64,000 bases of DNA from JANXSS01 sp043729515 (GTDB taxonomy: Bacteria; Pseudomonadota; Gammaproteobacteria; Burkholderiales; Burkholderiaceae_D), in the NCBI GenBank assembly GCA_043729515.1, contig JAYTLK010000076.1, forward strand, positions 1 through 64,000. The letters are read 5' to 3'. The position numbers and the translations under genes were made by a program. Shown here in pieces: positions 26,564 to 34,915 of the stretch (the first letter of the stretch is position 1; every line of letters begins with the position of its first letter). The notes beneath the pieces were generated by a model. That model saw nothing but the letters and a program-made list of their open reading frames with translations. It made no database searches and was not told the origin of the DNA.

Positions 26564-27058
26564 TCAGCGTGGCCGGCGCTCGATGGCGCGGCTGGCATGG
26601 TTGAGCGGCGATGGCGCACGGGCACGATCGAGCGCTGCTTCGGTCAGGGCAATCGCATTGTCTTGCACCGCCAGGCGATGCCGGTCGACTGCCTCGACCA
26701 CGTTGGCAATCTGCAGATCGGTGCGGCGCCCGAGCGCGTCACGGCCACTGGCGAAGCTTTCTTGCATCATGGCAGCCAGACGTGCCAGGTGCCGGCTGCT
26801 GGCCAGGAGGTTTTCGAGTTCGTTGCGCTGGGCAACACCGGAGGACGACGCCAGTTCAGCCGGCGACTGGGCGTCGAGCAGCATGCGGATCGCCTGGGCC
26901 GAGTGGTCGAGCGAATCGAGCGCAGCTTGCAGCTTCTGGGAAATCAGCTGTTCGGCGAGGCCGAATTCCTCACGCGTCAATGCATTGAGGGCGCCGAGTT
27001 GACGTTCGAGATGCCATGCCGTGTTATCGGCATCGTCCGGCAGGTGGGTCAGGCTCAT
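26564..27058 (-). CDS. Phasin-like helical protein
   Basis: This 164-residue protein is almost wholly alpha-helical, with repeated Ala, Leu and Gln. The stretch around ALTREEFGLAEQLISQKLQAALDSL resembles phasin-family proteins that coat polyhydroxybutyrate granules. The assignment rests on pattern only. Nearness to the 3-hydroxybutyrate oligomer hydrolase is consistent with it. It heads a two-gene unit with the PilZ gene. Confidence 0.55.
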   Translation of the reverse strand: MSLTHLPDDADNTAWHLERQLGALNALTREEFGLAEQLISQKLQAALDSLDHSAQAIRMLLDAQSPAELASSSGVAQRNELENLLASSRHLARLAAMMQESFASGRDALGRRTDLQIANVVEAVDRHRLAVQDNAIALTEAALDRARAPSPLNHASRAIERRPR

Positions 27059-27175
27059 GTTGTTTTTCCTAGGTCAGCAATGCCCGGATGGGGCACCATG
27101 CCAAGTTAAGGAAACAGTTACTGTACGTCAACTACCTATTAATACTATTAGTTACTTTTAAGAATTGGGTGTCGC

Positions 27176-27589
27176 ATGAGCAGCCATGTTTTCACGTACG
27201 GATCCTTGATGTTTGCGCCGGTCTGGCAGCGAGTCGTCATCGGCACGTATCGCAGCCGGCCGGCATGCCTGGATGGCTATCACCGCCATGCGCTGGCCGA
27301 CGACACCTACCCTGGAATGGTGGCGCACGCTGGCAGTCGGGTCGAGGGACTGGTCTATCTGGATGTATCTGACGAGGATGTCGCCCGGTTGGATGCCTTC
27401 GAAGGGGATGAGTACGTGCGGCGGGGGGTCAGTCTGTCGCTGATTGGCGACAGGAGCGCGGCGGCGTTGGCGGCCGACACGTATGTCTTCACCGCGGTGC
27501 AGCGCCTGTCTGCGGCTGACTGGGACCCGGCAGCCTTTGCCCTCGACGATTTTCTGGTGTCGTATTGTCGCGACAAGACTGGCGGCTGA
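27176..27589 (+). CDS. Gamma-glutamylcyclotransferase-like (AIG2) protein
   Basis: The 137-residue protein has the YGSLM substrate-binding loop at residues 8-12, a GLVYLDVSDEDVARLD middle and the DAFEGDEYVR stretch with the expected catalytic glutamate. The family forms 5-oxoproline from gamma-glutamyl compounds, but many members have other substrates. The upstream 117 bases are strikingly AT-rich (about 27110-27165) and likely hold its promoter. Confidence 0.85.
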   Translation: MSSHVFTYGSLMFAPVWQRVVIGTYRSRPACLDGYHRHALADDTYPGMVAHAGSRVEGLVYLDVSDEDVARLDAFEGDEYVRRGVSLSLIGDRSAAALAADTYVFTAVQRLSAADWDPAAFALDDFLVSYCRDKTGG

Positions 27590-27617
27590 CCGGCATCGAC
27601 CCTGCCGGGCATGCCAG

Positions 27618-27623
27618 TATAAT
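27618..27623 (+). promoter_or_regulatory. Possible -10 element upstream of argS
   Basis: A perfect TATAAT lies 162 bases before the argS start. No good -35 hexamer stands 16-18 bases upstream, so this is only a candidate. Confidence 0.4.
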
Positions 27624-27784
27624 TCCGACAGGCCATGATCCGGGTGTGCCTCGCATCCGCTTCGGGGTTGCCTTGGATTTGCTTCGGATTTGCCTCGACT
27701 CTGCATCAAGCCCGGCCCGCCTCCGGTTGCTTGCCGCCAAACCGCCCATTGTTTCCGATCCCGCTTTTTCCCAGCCGCCGACCC

Positions 27785-29596
27785 ATGCTCCTCTCCCAAA
27801 AAAACCACATCGCCGGTCTCTTCGACGCCGCGCTGCAGCCGCATCTGGCCGGCACCGACCTGTCGGCTGCGGTCGTGCTGGAGCGCCCGCGCGACCCGTC
27901 CCACGGTGACATCGCCTGCAACATCGCCATGCAGCTGGCGAGGCGGTTGAAGAAGAATCCGCGCGAACTGGCCCAGGCGCTGGTCGATGCGGTGCTGGCC
28001 GATCCGGCCCGGGGCGACCTGATCGATGCGATCGAGATCGCCGGGCCGGGTTTCATCAACCTGCGCCTGTCGGCCGCAGCACGCCAGGCAGTGGTGCGCA
28101 GCGTGCTTGTGGAAGGCGCTGCCTTTGGCCGCAGCGAGGCCGGCGCCGGACACCGGGTGATGGTCGAGTTCGTGTCGGCCAATCCGACCGGGCCGCTGCA
28201 TGTGGGTCATGGCCGCCAGGGCGCGCTCGGTGACGCCATGGCAGCCTTGTTCCAAGTACAGGGCTATGACGTTTCACGTGAATATTATTACAACGACGCC
28301 GGGGTGCAGATCGCCACGCTGGCGCAATCGGTGCAGGCGCGGGCCCGTGGCTTCAAGCCGGGCGACGCCGAGTGGCCGGCCTCGGCCTACAACGGCGACT
28401 ACATCGCCGACATCGCCGTCGATTTCCTGGCCGGTGCGACGGCTGCCGCCAGCGATGGCGCACCGGTGACGGCCAGCGGCAATGTCGAGGACATCGACTC
28501 GCTGCGCACCTTTGCCGTCGCCTACCTGCGCCATGAGCAGGACATGGACCTGCAGGCCTTCGGCGTGCGCTTCGATCATTATTATCTCGAATCCTCGCTC
28601 TATCGGGATGGCCGGGTGGCGGCAACCGTCGCCGCCCTGGTCGCCTCCGGCAAGACCTACGAGCAGGATGGCGCGCTCTGGCTGCGCAGCACCGACTACG
28701 GCGACGACAAGGACCGCGTCATGCGCAAGTCCGACGGCACCTTCACCTATTTCCTGCCGGACGTGGCCTATCACATCAGCAAGTGGGAACGTGGCTTCGG
28801 CAAGGTCATCAATGTCCAGGGCAGCGATCATCACGGCACCATCGCCCGCGTGCGCGCCGGCCTGCAGGCGGTCGATCTGGGCATACCGCAGGGGTATCCG
28901 GACTACGTGCTGCACAAGATGGTCACCGTCATGAAGAATGGCGAAGAGGTCAAGATCTCCAAGCGGGCCGGGTCGTATGTCACCTTGCGCGACCTGATCG
29001 AATGGTCGAGCGAACCGGTGGGTGGCGCAGGCGAGACAGGCGACGCAGGGGAGGCCAGCAAAGCAAACGAAGCAAACGAAGCGAACGAAGGGAGCAAAGC
29101 GCGCAACCCCGCCGCTCCGGATCTCACGCGCGGACGCGACGCGGTGCGCTTCTTCCTCATCTCGCGCAAGGCCGACACCGAATTCACGTTCGACGTCGAC
29201 CTGGCGCAGGCGCAGTCGGACGAAAATCCGGTGTATTACGTGCAATATGCGCATGCACGGATCTGCTCGGTGCTGGCGCAGTGGGGCGGCGACGTGGCCG
29301 GGTTGCACGGCGTCGACCTGTCGCCGCTGACGGCGCCGCGCGAAACGGCACTGCTGGCGCGACTGGCCGCGTATCCGGAAGCGCTGGCGCATGCGCTGGA
29401 AGAGCTTGGTCCTCACCAGGTTGCCTTCTACCTACGTGATCTGGCAGGCGAACTGCATAGCTACTACAATGCAGAGCGGGTTTTGGTGGACGACTTGTCT
29501 ACCAGAATGGCGCGGCTCGCGTTGATGGTTGCAACCCGTCAGGTATTGCGCAACGGCCTGGCGCTGTTGGGCGTGTCGGCACCGGCAAGGATGTAA
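27785..29596 (+). CDS. argS: Arginyl-tRNA synthetase
   Basis: ArgRS charges tRNA-Arg with arginine. The 603-residue class I synthetase has the HIGH-type motif HVGHG near residue 140 and the KMSKS equivalent KISKRAGS at about 389-396, with an N-terminal Add1-like domain and a C-terminal DALR domain. An unusual low-complexity insert (about residues 411-446), rich in Gly, Glu, Ala and Asn, follows the KMSKS region and contains three Ala-Asn-Glu repeats. The ATG at 27785 is chosen from the family N-terminus. A SPOR protein and dsbA follow closely. Confidence 0.96.
   Translation: MLLSQKNHIAGLFDAALQPHLAGTDLSAAVVLERPRDPSHGDIACNIAMQLARRLKKNPRELAQALVDAVLADPARGDLIDAIEIAGPGFINLRLSAAARQAVVRSVLVEGAAFGRSEAGAGHRVMVEFVSANPTGPLHVGHGRQGALGDAMAALFQVQGYDVSREYYYNDAGVQIATLAQSVQARARGFKPGDAEWPASAYNGDYIADIAVDFLAGATAAASDGAPVTASGNVEDIDSLRTFAVAYLRHEQDMDLQAFGVRFDHYYLESSLYRDGRVAATVAALVASGKTYEQDGALWLRSTDYGDDKDRVMRKSDGTFTYFLPDVAYHISKWERGFGKVINVQGSDHHGTIARVRAGLQAVDLGIPQGYPDYVLHKMVTVMKNGEEVKISKRAGSYVTLRDLIEWSSEPVGGAGETGDAGEASKANEANEANEGSKARNPAAPDLTRGRDAVRFFLISRKADTEFTFDVDLAQAQSDENPVYYVQYAHARICSVLAQWGGDVAGLHGVDLSPLTAPRETALLARLAAYPEALAHALEELGPHQVAFYLRDLAGELHSYYNAERVLVDDLSTRMARLALMVATRQVLRNGLALLGVSAPARM
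29063..29089 (+). repeat. 9-base in-frame repeat inside argS
   Basis: Three tandem units GCAAACGAA, GCAAACGAA and GCGAACGAA encode Ala-Asn-Glu three times within the low-complexity insert of ArgRS (residues 427-435). Confidence 0.9.
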
Positions 29597-29606
29597 CGGA
29601 AAAAGC

Positions 29607-30419
29607 ATGGTTAATTCGATCAAACAAGTGCGTCCACTCCGCCAGGCCGGCGGCACGGTCCTGGGCATCATCATCGGGCTGATCGTCGGCCTCGGCATCG
29701 CCGTGGTGGTGGCCGTCATGATTACCAAGACCACGCTGCCCTTCACCAACAAGCAAGCTCAGCCGGAACGCCAGGCCGGTGTCGCCGGTAGTGGCCAGAT
29801 CGTCGATCCGAACAAGCCGCTGTATGGCAACAAGGAACCGGCGCGCGAAGCAGCGAAGAATTTCCGCAGCGCCGTGCCGGAAAACGCCGTCGTCGCGGAT
29901 GCCAGGCCGCCGGGCGCGGAGCAGTCGGCCGCAGAGAAGGCGGCGGAAAAAGCAGCTGAAAAAGCGGCGGAGAAGGCCGATAAAGCTGGCGCCAGATCGG
30001 GCGACAAGATCGGTGACAAGATCGCCGAAAAGACCGCTGACAAGAATGCTGACAAGAATGCTGACAAGCCAAGCGCGGTCGACAAGGCGCTGGCCGACGC
30101 CCGCGTGGCCGAGAAAGCGGCCGCTCGTGCCGACAAGGCCGGCGACAAGGTGGCGATGGTCAAGCCGGATACGGCTGATGAGAAATGGATTTATTACCTG
30201 CAGGCCGGCGCTTTCCGTGAATCAGGCGATGCCGAAAGCGCCAAGGCAAAGCTGGCGCTGATGGGCTTTGAAGCCAACATCAGCGAACGGCCTTCCGACA
30301 GCGGCCCGCTGTACCGGGTGCGGATTGGTCCGTTCAACCAACTCGAAATCATGACCCGGGCCCGCAGCAAGCTCTCCGACAACGGCGTCGATGTCGCCGT
30401 GGTCCGTTCCGCCCGTTGA
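29607..30419 (+). CDS. SPOR domain membrane protein (FtsN-like)
   Basis: The 270-residue protein has a short cytoplasmic N-terminus and one membrane span (about residues 14-39). A long Ala/Lys/Glu/Asp-rich linker with repeated AEKA and DKNA units comes next. The C-terminal SPOR domain (about 192-268) contains YYLQAGAFRESGDAE and PLYRVRIGPF. SPOR domains bind denuded glycan strands at the division septum, and this layout is FtsN-like. It lies 10 bases after argS and 15 before dsbA, as often seen in betaproteobacteria. Confidence 0.88.
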   Translation: MVNSIKQVRPLRQAGGTVLGIIIGLIVGLGIAVVVAVMITKTTLPFTNKQAQPERQAGVAGSGQIVDPNKPLYGNKEPAREAAKNFRSAVPENAVVADARPPGAEQSAAEKAAEKAAEKAAEKADKAGARSGDKIGDKIAEKTADKNADKNADKPSAVDKALADARVAEKAAARADKAGDKVAMVKPDTADEKWIYYLQAGAFRESGDAESAKAKLALMGFEANISERPSDSGPLYRVRIGPFNQLEIMTRARSKLSDNGVDVAVVRSAR

Positions 30420-30434
30420 AGCGAAAGGAAACGT

Positions 30435-31301
30435 ATGTCAGTCCAGCACCTGCATTATCCGCAGCAAGACAGCCGCCCGGCCCCGCGCCGCTTTTTTCTG
30501 CAACGCCTGCTGGCCGGCGTGGGCATGACGATTGGCCTGAGTTTCAGCCTGGGCCTGGGCCTGACTGCCGGTGCCGCGCATGCCACGCCGGCGGCGCCCG
30601 TCAACGGCGCCGAATACCGCACCCTCGACAAGGTGCAAGCAACCGAGGCCGGCAAGAAGATCGAGGTCACCGAATTCTTCTGGTACTCCTGCCCGCACTG
30701 CAATGCCTTCGAGCCGTCGCTGGAGGAATGGGTCAAGAAGCAGGGCGACAACATCATCTTCCGTCGGGTGCCGGTTGCTTTTCGGGATAATTTTCAGCCG
30801 CAGCAGCGCCTGTATTACGCGCTTGAAGCGCTGGGCAAAGTCGACGAGATGCAGTTGAAGGTTTTCAAGGCGATTCATGTGGACCGCAAGACACTCGACA
30901 GCGAGGCCCAGATTGCCGATTTTGTGGCCGCCAACGGCGTCGACCGCAAGAAATTCCTGGATGTGTACAACTCTTTCGGCGTGCAGACCAAACTGCGCCG
31001 CGCGGCGCAGTTGCAGGAAGCCTATCGCATCGATGGCGTGCCGCTGGTGGCGATCGACGGCCGCTTTATGACCTCGCCGTCGATCGTCGGCACTACATTG
31101 GGCAGCCAGCCGGAGCCGGTCTTGCAGAGCGCAACGTTGCAGGTAATGGACTGGCTGTTGAACAAGGCATCGAAGGAACGCAAGGCAGCAGCGGTGACGC
31201 CGGCAGCCGGGAGCACGGCAGTGACGGCGTCCGGCACGCATCCGGCCGCACATGCGACGGCCAGGCCGGCAGGCAATGTGGCGGTCCTGGTGCGCAAGTA
31301 A
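30435..31301 (+). CDS. dsbA: Thiol:disulfide interchange protein DsbA/DsbL
   Basis: This periplasmic oxidase makes disulfide bonds in exported proteins. The 288-residue protein has a signal region (residues 1-50), the thioredoxin active site CPHC at 86-89 and a helical insert, with the cis-proline segment GVPLVAIDG near residue 197. The signal begins with PRRFFLQ, which resembles a twin-arginine motif. A C-terminal Ala/Thr-rich tail of about 40 residues is longer than usual. A terminator follows. Confidence 0.93.
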   Translation: MSVQHLHYPQQDSRPAPRRFFLQRLLAGVGMTIGLSFSLGLGLTAGAAHATPAAPVNGAEYRTLDKVQATEAGKKIEVTEFFWYSCPHCNAFEPSLEEWVKKQGDNIIFRRVPVAFRDNFQPQQRLYYALEALGKVDEMQLKVFKAIHVDRKTLDSEAQIADFVAANGVDRKKFLDVYNSFGVQTKLRRAAQLQEAYRIDGVPLVAIDGRFMTSPSIVGTTLGSQPEPVLQSATLQVMDWLLNKASKERKAAAVTPAAGSTAVTASGTHPAAHATARPAGNVAVLVRK

Positions 31302-31347
31302 TCAGGCCGGCGCGCTGGCCCCCGGGCCGCGCACGGCGCATTCCATG

Positions 31348-31377
31348 GCCCGCCTGGCGACAGTGCGGGCTTTTTTT
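31348..31377 (+). terminator. Rho-independent terminator after dsbA
   Basis: GCCCGC pairs with GCGGGC over an 11-base loop and is followed by seven T residues. It ends the argS-SPOR-dsbA transcript 16 bases before the next start codon. Confidence 0.88.
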
Positions 31378-31392
31378 CATCGGGAGATCCGC

Positions 31393-32187
31393 ATGCAACG
31401 TGTATTCATCACCGGCGCCTCAAGCGGCCTGGGAGAAGCATTGGCCCGGCAATATGCGCGCGATGGCGCGCTGCTGGCGTTGGTCGGCCGGCGTCAGGCC
31501 CAGCTCGAACTCCTGCGCGCCTCGCTGCCCAATCCGGCCCAGCACCGGGTCTATGCGCTGGACGTAAACGATCATGCGGCGCTGGCCGCGGCCGCCGCCG
31601 ATTTCATGAAGGCCTACGATGGCATCGACGTCGTCATTGCCAACGCCGGCATCTCGCAAGGCACGCTGACCGAGCTGGCCGAAGACCTGCCGGTGTTCGC
31701 TCAGATCGTCGCCACCAACCTGACTGCCACGGTAGCCACCTTCGCCCCGTTCATCACTGCGATGAAGGCGCAACAGAACGCGCGGCGGCCGGCTTTCCCG
31801 CCACGGCTGGTGGCGATCGCCAGCGTGGCCGGCATTCGCGGCTTGCCGGGTGCGGCGGCCTACAGCGCATCAAAAGCCGCCGTCATCAGTTACTGTGAAT
31901 CGCTGCGCGTGGAACTGCGTGGCAGCGGGATCCGGGTCGTGACGCTGGTGCCGGGCTATATCGACACGCCGATGACGCAGGCGAATGCCTATCCGATGCC
32001 GTTTCTGATGCCGGCGGAAAAATTCGCCGCACAGGCCGTGCGCGTCATCGACGCCGGCCGCAGCTACTGGGTCATTCCGTGGCAGATGGGCCTGGTCGCC
32101 AAACTCTTGCGTTGCCTGCCGAATATGCTCTACGACCGCGTCTTCGCGCGGGCGCCGCACAAGGCCCGCGCCCAGCATGTCACCTGA
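31393..32187 (+). CDS. Short-chain dehydrogenase/reductase
   Basis: The 264-residue SDR has the NAD(P) motif TGASSGLG at residues 7-14, NAG in ANAGISQG, a conserved serine in AIASVAG, and the catalytic YxxxK in YSASK. The arginine pair in the early GRRQ loop favours NADPH. The substrate is unknown. The ATG at 31393 follows a GGGAGA site, and the longer frame would cross the terminator. Its last 11 bases overlap the next gene. Confidence 0.88.
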   Translation: MQRVFITGASSGLGEALARQYARDGALLALVGRRQAQLELLRASLPNPAQHRVYALDVNDHAALAAAAADFMKAYDGIDVVIANAGISQGTLTELAEDLPVFAQIVATNLTATVATFAPFITAMKAQQNARRPAFPPRLVAIASVAGIRGLPGAAAYSASKAAVISYCESLRVELRGSGIRVVTLVPGYIDTPMTQANAYPMPFLMPAEKFAAQAVRVIDAGRSYWVIPWQMGLVAKLLRCLPNMLYDRVFARAPHKARAQHVT

Positions 32188-33001
32188 TGCGCTTGGCACC
32201 GTGCATCCGCCGGTGGCAGCAGGGGCGCCGCTGCGCATCGTCAGCCTGGTGCCGTCGCTGACCGAACTGCTGTGCGAGCTCGGCCTGCAGCCGTATCTGG
32301 TGGGCCGCACCGGCTTTTGCATTCATCCGCGCGCGCAGGTGCAGTCGATCGAGAAAGTGGGCGGCACCAAGGATGTGCGCAGCGACCGCATCCGAGCGCT
32401 GGCGCCGACGCACCTGATCGTCAACATCGACGAAAACGAGAAGCCCACCATCGATGCCCTGGCATCCGCGATTCCGCACGTGATCGTCACGCATCCCCAG
32501 ACACCGCACGACAATCTCGCCCTGTATCGCCTGTTCGGCGCCTTGTTCGCGGCAGTGCCGGGCGTGAATGCGCGGGCCGACGCCTTGTGCGATCGCTTCA
32601 CGGCGGCAATGGCAGCATTGACGGCGCGACCTGCATTGCCGCAGCGTCGGGTGCTGTATTGCATCTGGCAGGATCCGTGGATGACGGTCGGGCGCCAGAC
32701 TTACATCGGCCAGATGCTGGCGCTGATCGGCTGGCGACAGTGGGAAGAAGCTGCGCAGATGGCAGGGACACCGGCGCGCTACCCGGTCTTTTCCTGGTCA
32801 TCAGCGTTGGCAGAGCAGCTCGACCTGATTCTGCTGTCGACCGAGCCCTATTCTTTCGGAGAAAAACACGCAGACCAGCTCGAACGGCAGACCGGCAAGC
32901 CGGTGCTGCTGATCGATGGCGAGATGCTGTCGTGGTATGGCAGCCGCGCCATCGCCGGACTCGATTATCTCGGCCGCCTGCGGGCTATTTCTGGCGATTG
33001 A
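32177..33001 (+). CDS. BtuF-like helical-backbone metal-receptor protein without signal peptide
   Basis: The 274-residue protein has the fold pattern of vitamin B12 or iron-chelate ABC binding proteins, with IVSLVPSLTELLCELGL near residues 21-37, VGGTKDVRSDRI and ALAPTHLIV. No signal peptide or lipobox is seen and no ABC transporter genes are adjacent, so it may act in the cytosol. It overlaps the SDR gene by 11 bases and ends 17 bases into the convergent HTH gene. Confidence 0.78.
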   Translation: MSPDALGTVHPPVAAGAPLRIVSLVPSLTELLCELGLQPYLVGRTGFCIHPRAQVQSIEKVGGTKDVRSDRIRALAPTHLIVNIDENEKPTIDALASAIPHVIVTHPQTPHDNLALYRLFGALFAAVPGVNARADALCDRFTAAMAALTARPALPQRRVLYCIWQDPWMTVGRQTYIGQMLALIGWRQWEEAAQMAGTPARYPVFSWSSALAEQLDLILLSTEPYSFGEKHADQLERQTGKPVLLIDGEMLSWYGSRAIAGLDYLGRLRAISGD

Positions 33002-33407
33002 TCCGTACCAGCATGCGGATGATTTCGCGTGCGATGACGCGGTAGTGTTCATCCAGCCGCTGCAGATCCGTGATCAGCTTGACGTCGTCGGATTCGAAGC
33101 GTGACGATGCTTCGCCTTCTCCCGCTGCGCCGTTGCCAACGTCGCCGCCGAAGCGCAGCCACTCCGCCGGTACGCCCAGCCAATGCGCCAGCGTGCGCAA
33201 TTTTTCCTGGGTGGGAATGGCTTCGCCGACGATCCATTTTCTGGCGGCATGCACCGTGATCGGACGGCCGGCAAAACGCACATTGAATTCACGCGCAAGC
33301 TGGGTAGGACTGTCGGGGGAGTAATCTGCCTTGCGCAAGGCGTGCTGCAGGCGACCACTGAAATCTTCTCGTTCGACCGATGCTTTCATTATCACAAACT
33401 GTTCCAT
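32985..33407 (-). CDS. Helix-turn-helix (XRE-like) regulator
   Basis: The 140-residue protein has a lambda-repressor-type DNA-binding region at about residues 33-86, with SPTQLAREFN, VHAARKWIVG and PTQEKLRTLAHWLGV. An acidic middle and a short helical tail follow. An ATG at 33389 is an alternative start. It overlaps the 3' end of the convergent BtuF-like gene. Target genes are unknown. Confidence 0.72.
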   Translation of the reverse strand: MEQFVIMKASVEREDFSGRLQHALRKADYSPDSPTQLAREFNVRFAGRPITVHAARKWIVGEAIPTQEKLRTLAHWLGVPAEWLRFGGDVGNGAAGEGEASSRFESDDVKLITDLQRLDEHYRVIAREIIRMLVRINRQK

Positions 33408-33555
33408 GACGCTGCTTGACCGTCAGTCTCTGGATTCCAGACACTTCTTGTGCATGCTGCGTCGTCTTGCACGCGCATGCCTGATGCCGACATTCTGTTA
33501 GGCGGGGCAGGTAAGTAAAAGTTCGCGCCGATGCGAGGTGTACGCGCCGATTGCT

Positions 33556-34632
33556 TCAGGCAACGCAAGCGATCCGGGTGAACCGCAAGACGCCGTCGGC
33601 GTCGCTGCGGCGCACGAGTCGGCCGTCGAACCAGAGCAAGTGCAGATGCGCCAGTGCTTCACCGAGGGCGAAGGTGAGCTGATGCGCATCGAGTTCCCGG
33701 CGAAACATGATCGGTACGATGGTGGCCGCGCTTTGCGGCGTGGCGCAGGCCTCCAGTACTTCGGCCAGGCGCTCGGCATGGTGCGCGTTCAACTGTGCGA
33801 TCCGGGTATGCAGACCGCGAAACGGCTTGCCATGTGATGGCAGCACCAGCATGTCGGCTGCCAGATCATTGAACTTCGCCAGCGAGTCGAGGTAGGCCTG
33901 CACCGGGTTGGCTTCCGGCTCGACTGCAAAAACCGATACGTTGGTGGAAATGCGAGGCAGGACCATGTCGCCGGCGATCATCAGATTGGCATCCTCGCAG
34001 ACCAATGCCGCATGCTCGGGCGAATGGCCGAAGCCGGTCACCACGCGCCAGCGACGGGCACCGACCTGCACCTGTTGCCGGTCCTGCAGGCGCACGTAGG
34101 ATTCCGGTACCGATGGCACCAGGGTCGGGTAATAGCTGCGCCGCTCGCCAAGCTGGCGCAGCAGTGCCGGATCGGTGGCGCCATGTCGCTGGAAATGCGG
34201 CAGGATCGCGGTGCCGTCGACACCCGGCAGGGCAGCGGCCATCATTCGCGCAAAGCCGTATTCCCCGGTCGTCATCCAGAGCGGCGCGTGCCAGCGCTCG
34301 CACAGCCAGCCTGACAAGCCCACATGATCCGGATGGCAATGCGTGCACAGTACCCGCAGCACCGGCAGGCCCCACAGATGCTGCGCAAAGATCTTCTCCC
34401 ATGCCGCGCGGGTGGCAGTGTCGGCGATGCCGCAATCGACGATGGTCCATCCGGCGCGTGGGCCGTCGGCTGTTTCCTGGCTGTCTGCCAGGAGCCAGAG
34501 GTTGATGTGGTTCAGGGCGAATGGCAGTCCCATGCGCAGCCAGAACACGCCGGGTGCGACTTCATGCACGGCGCCGGTGTCGGGGACGAGATCGCCCAGC
34601 GGATAATCGAGTTGGGCTTCCAGCGAATTCAC
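33556..34632 (-). CDS. MBL-fold metallo-hydrolase
   Basis: The 358-residue protein has the metal-binding HCHPDH at residues 98-103, a further histidine in GFGHSPEHA, an aspartate in MIAGDMVLP and a histidine in PSHGKPFRG, so the dinuclear site is complete. A C-terminal helical domain like that of LACTB2-type hydrolases follows. The substrate is unknown, with thioesters or nucleic acids both possible. It is divergent from the ivd gene across 283 bases. Confidence 0.85.
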   Translation of the reverse strand: MNSLEAQLDYPLGDLVPDTGAVHEVAPGVFWLRMGLPFALNHINLWLLADSQETADGPRAGWTIVDCGIADTATRAAWEKIFAQHLWGLPVLRVLCTHCHPDHVGLSGWLCERWHAPLWMTTGEYGFARMMAAALPGVDGTAILPHFQRHGATDPALLRQLGERRSYYPTLVPSVPESYVRLQDRQQVQVGARRWRVVTGFGHSPEHAALVCEDANLMIAGDMVLPRISTNVSVFAVEPEANPVQAYLDSLAKFNDLAADMLVLPSHGKPFRGLHTRIAQLNAHHAERLAEVLEACATPQSAATIVPIMFRRELDAHQLTFALGEALAHLHLLWFDGRLVRRSDADGVLRFTRIACVA

Positions 34633-34915
34633 GGTCTGCTCCTGATGGTGACGGCCGATCGCCGATTGCGCGTTCGATATTCGCGTGATGCCGGCCGCGC
34701 CGGCGGCTCACGCGCAGCCGGCTGGCGTTGGCCAGGCGCATGGATTATAAACCTGCGGTGTTCCCTTCATTGGCGTGGTCACGCTGTCTGATGACCCGGC
34801 GTGATTACCAACACACCCCCCATTCGCAATGCCGATGCGCTGGTGCGGCGGTACTTCGCGCTATCATCCTGCCAACCGGAATTCCACCGACCATTGCACC
34901 AAGACGGAGAACACC

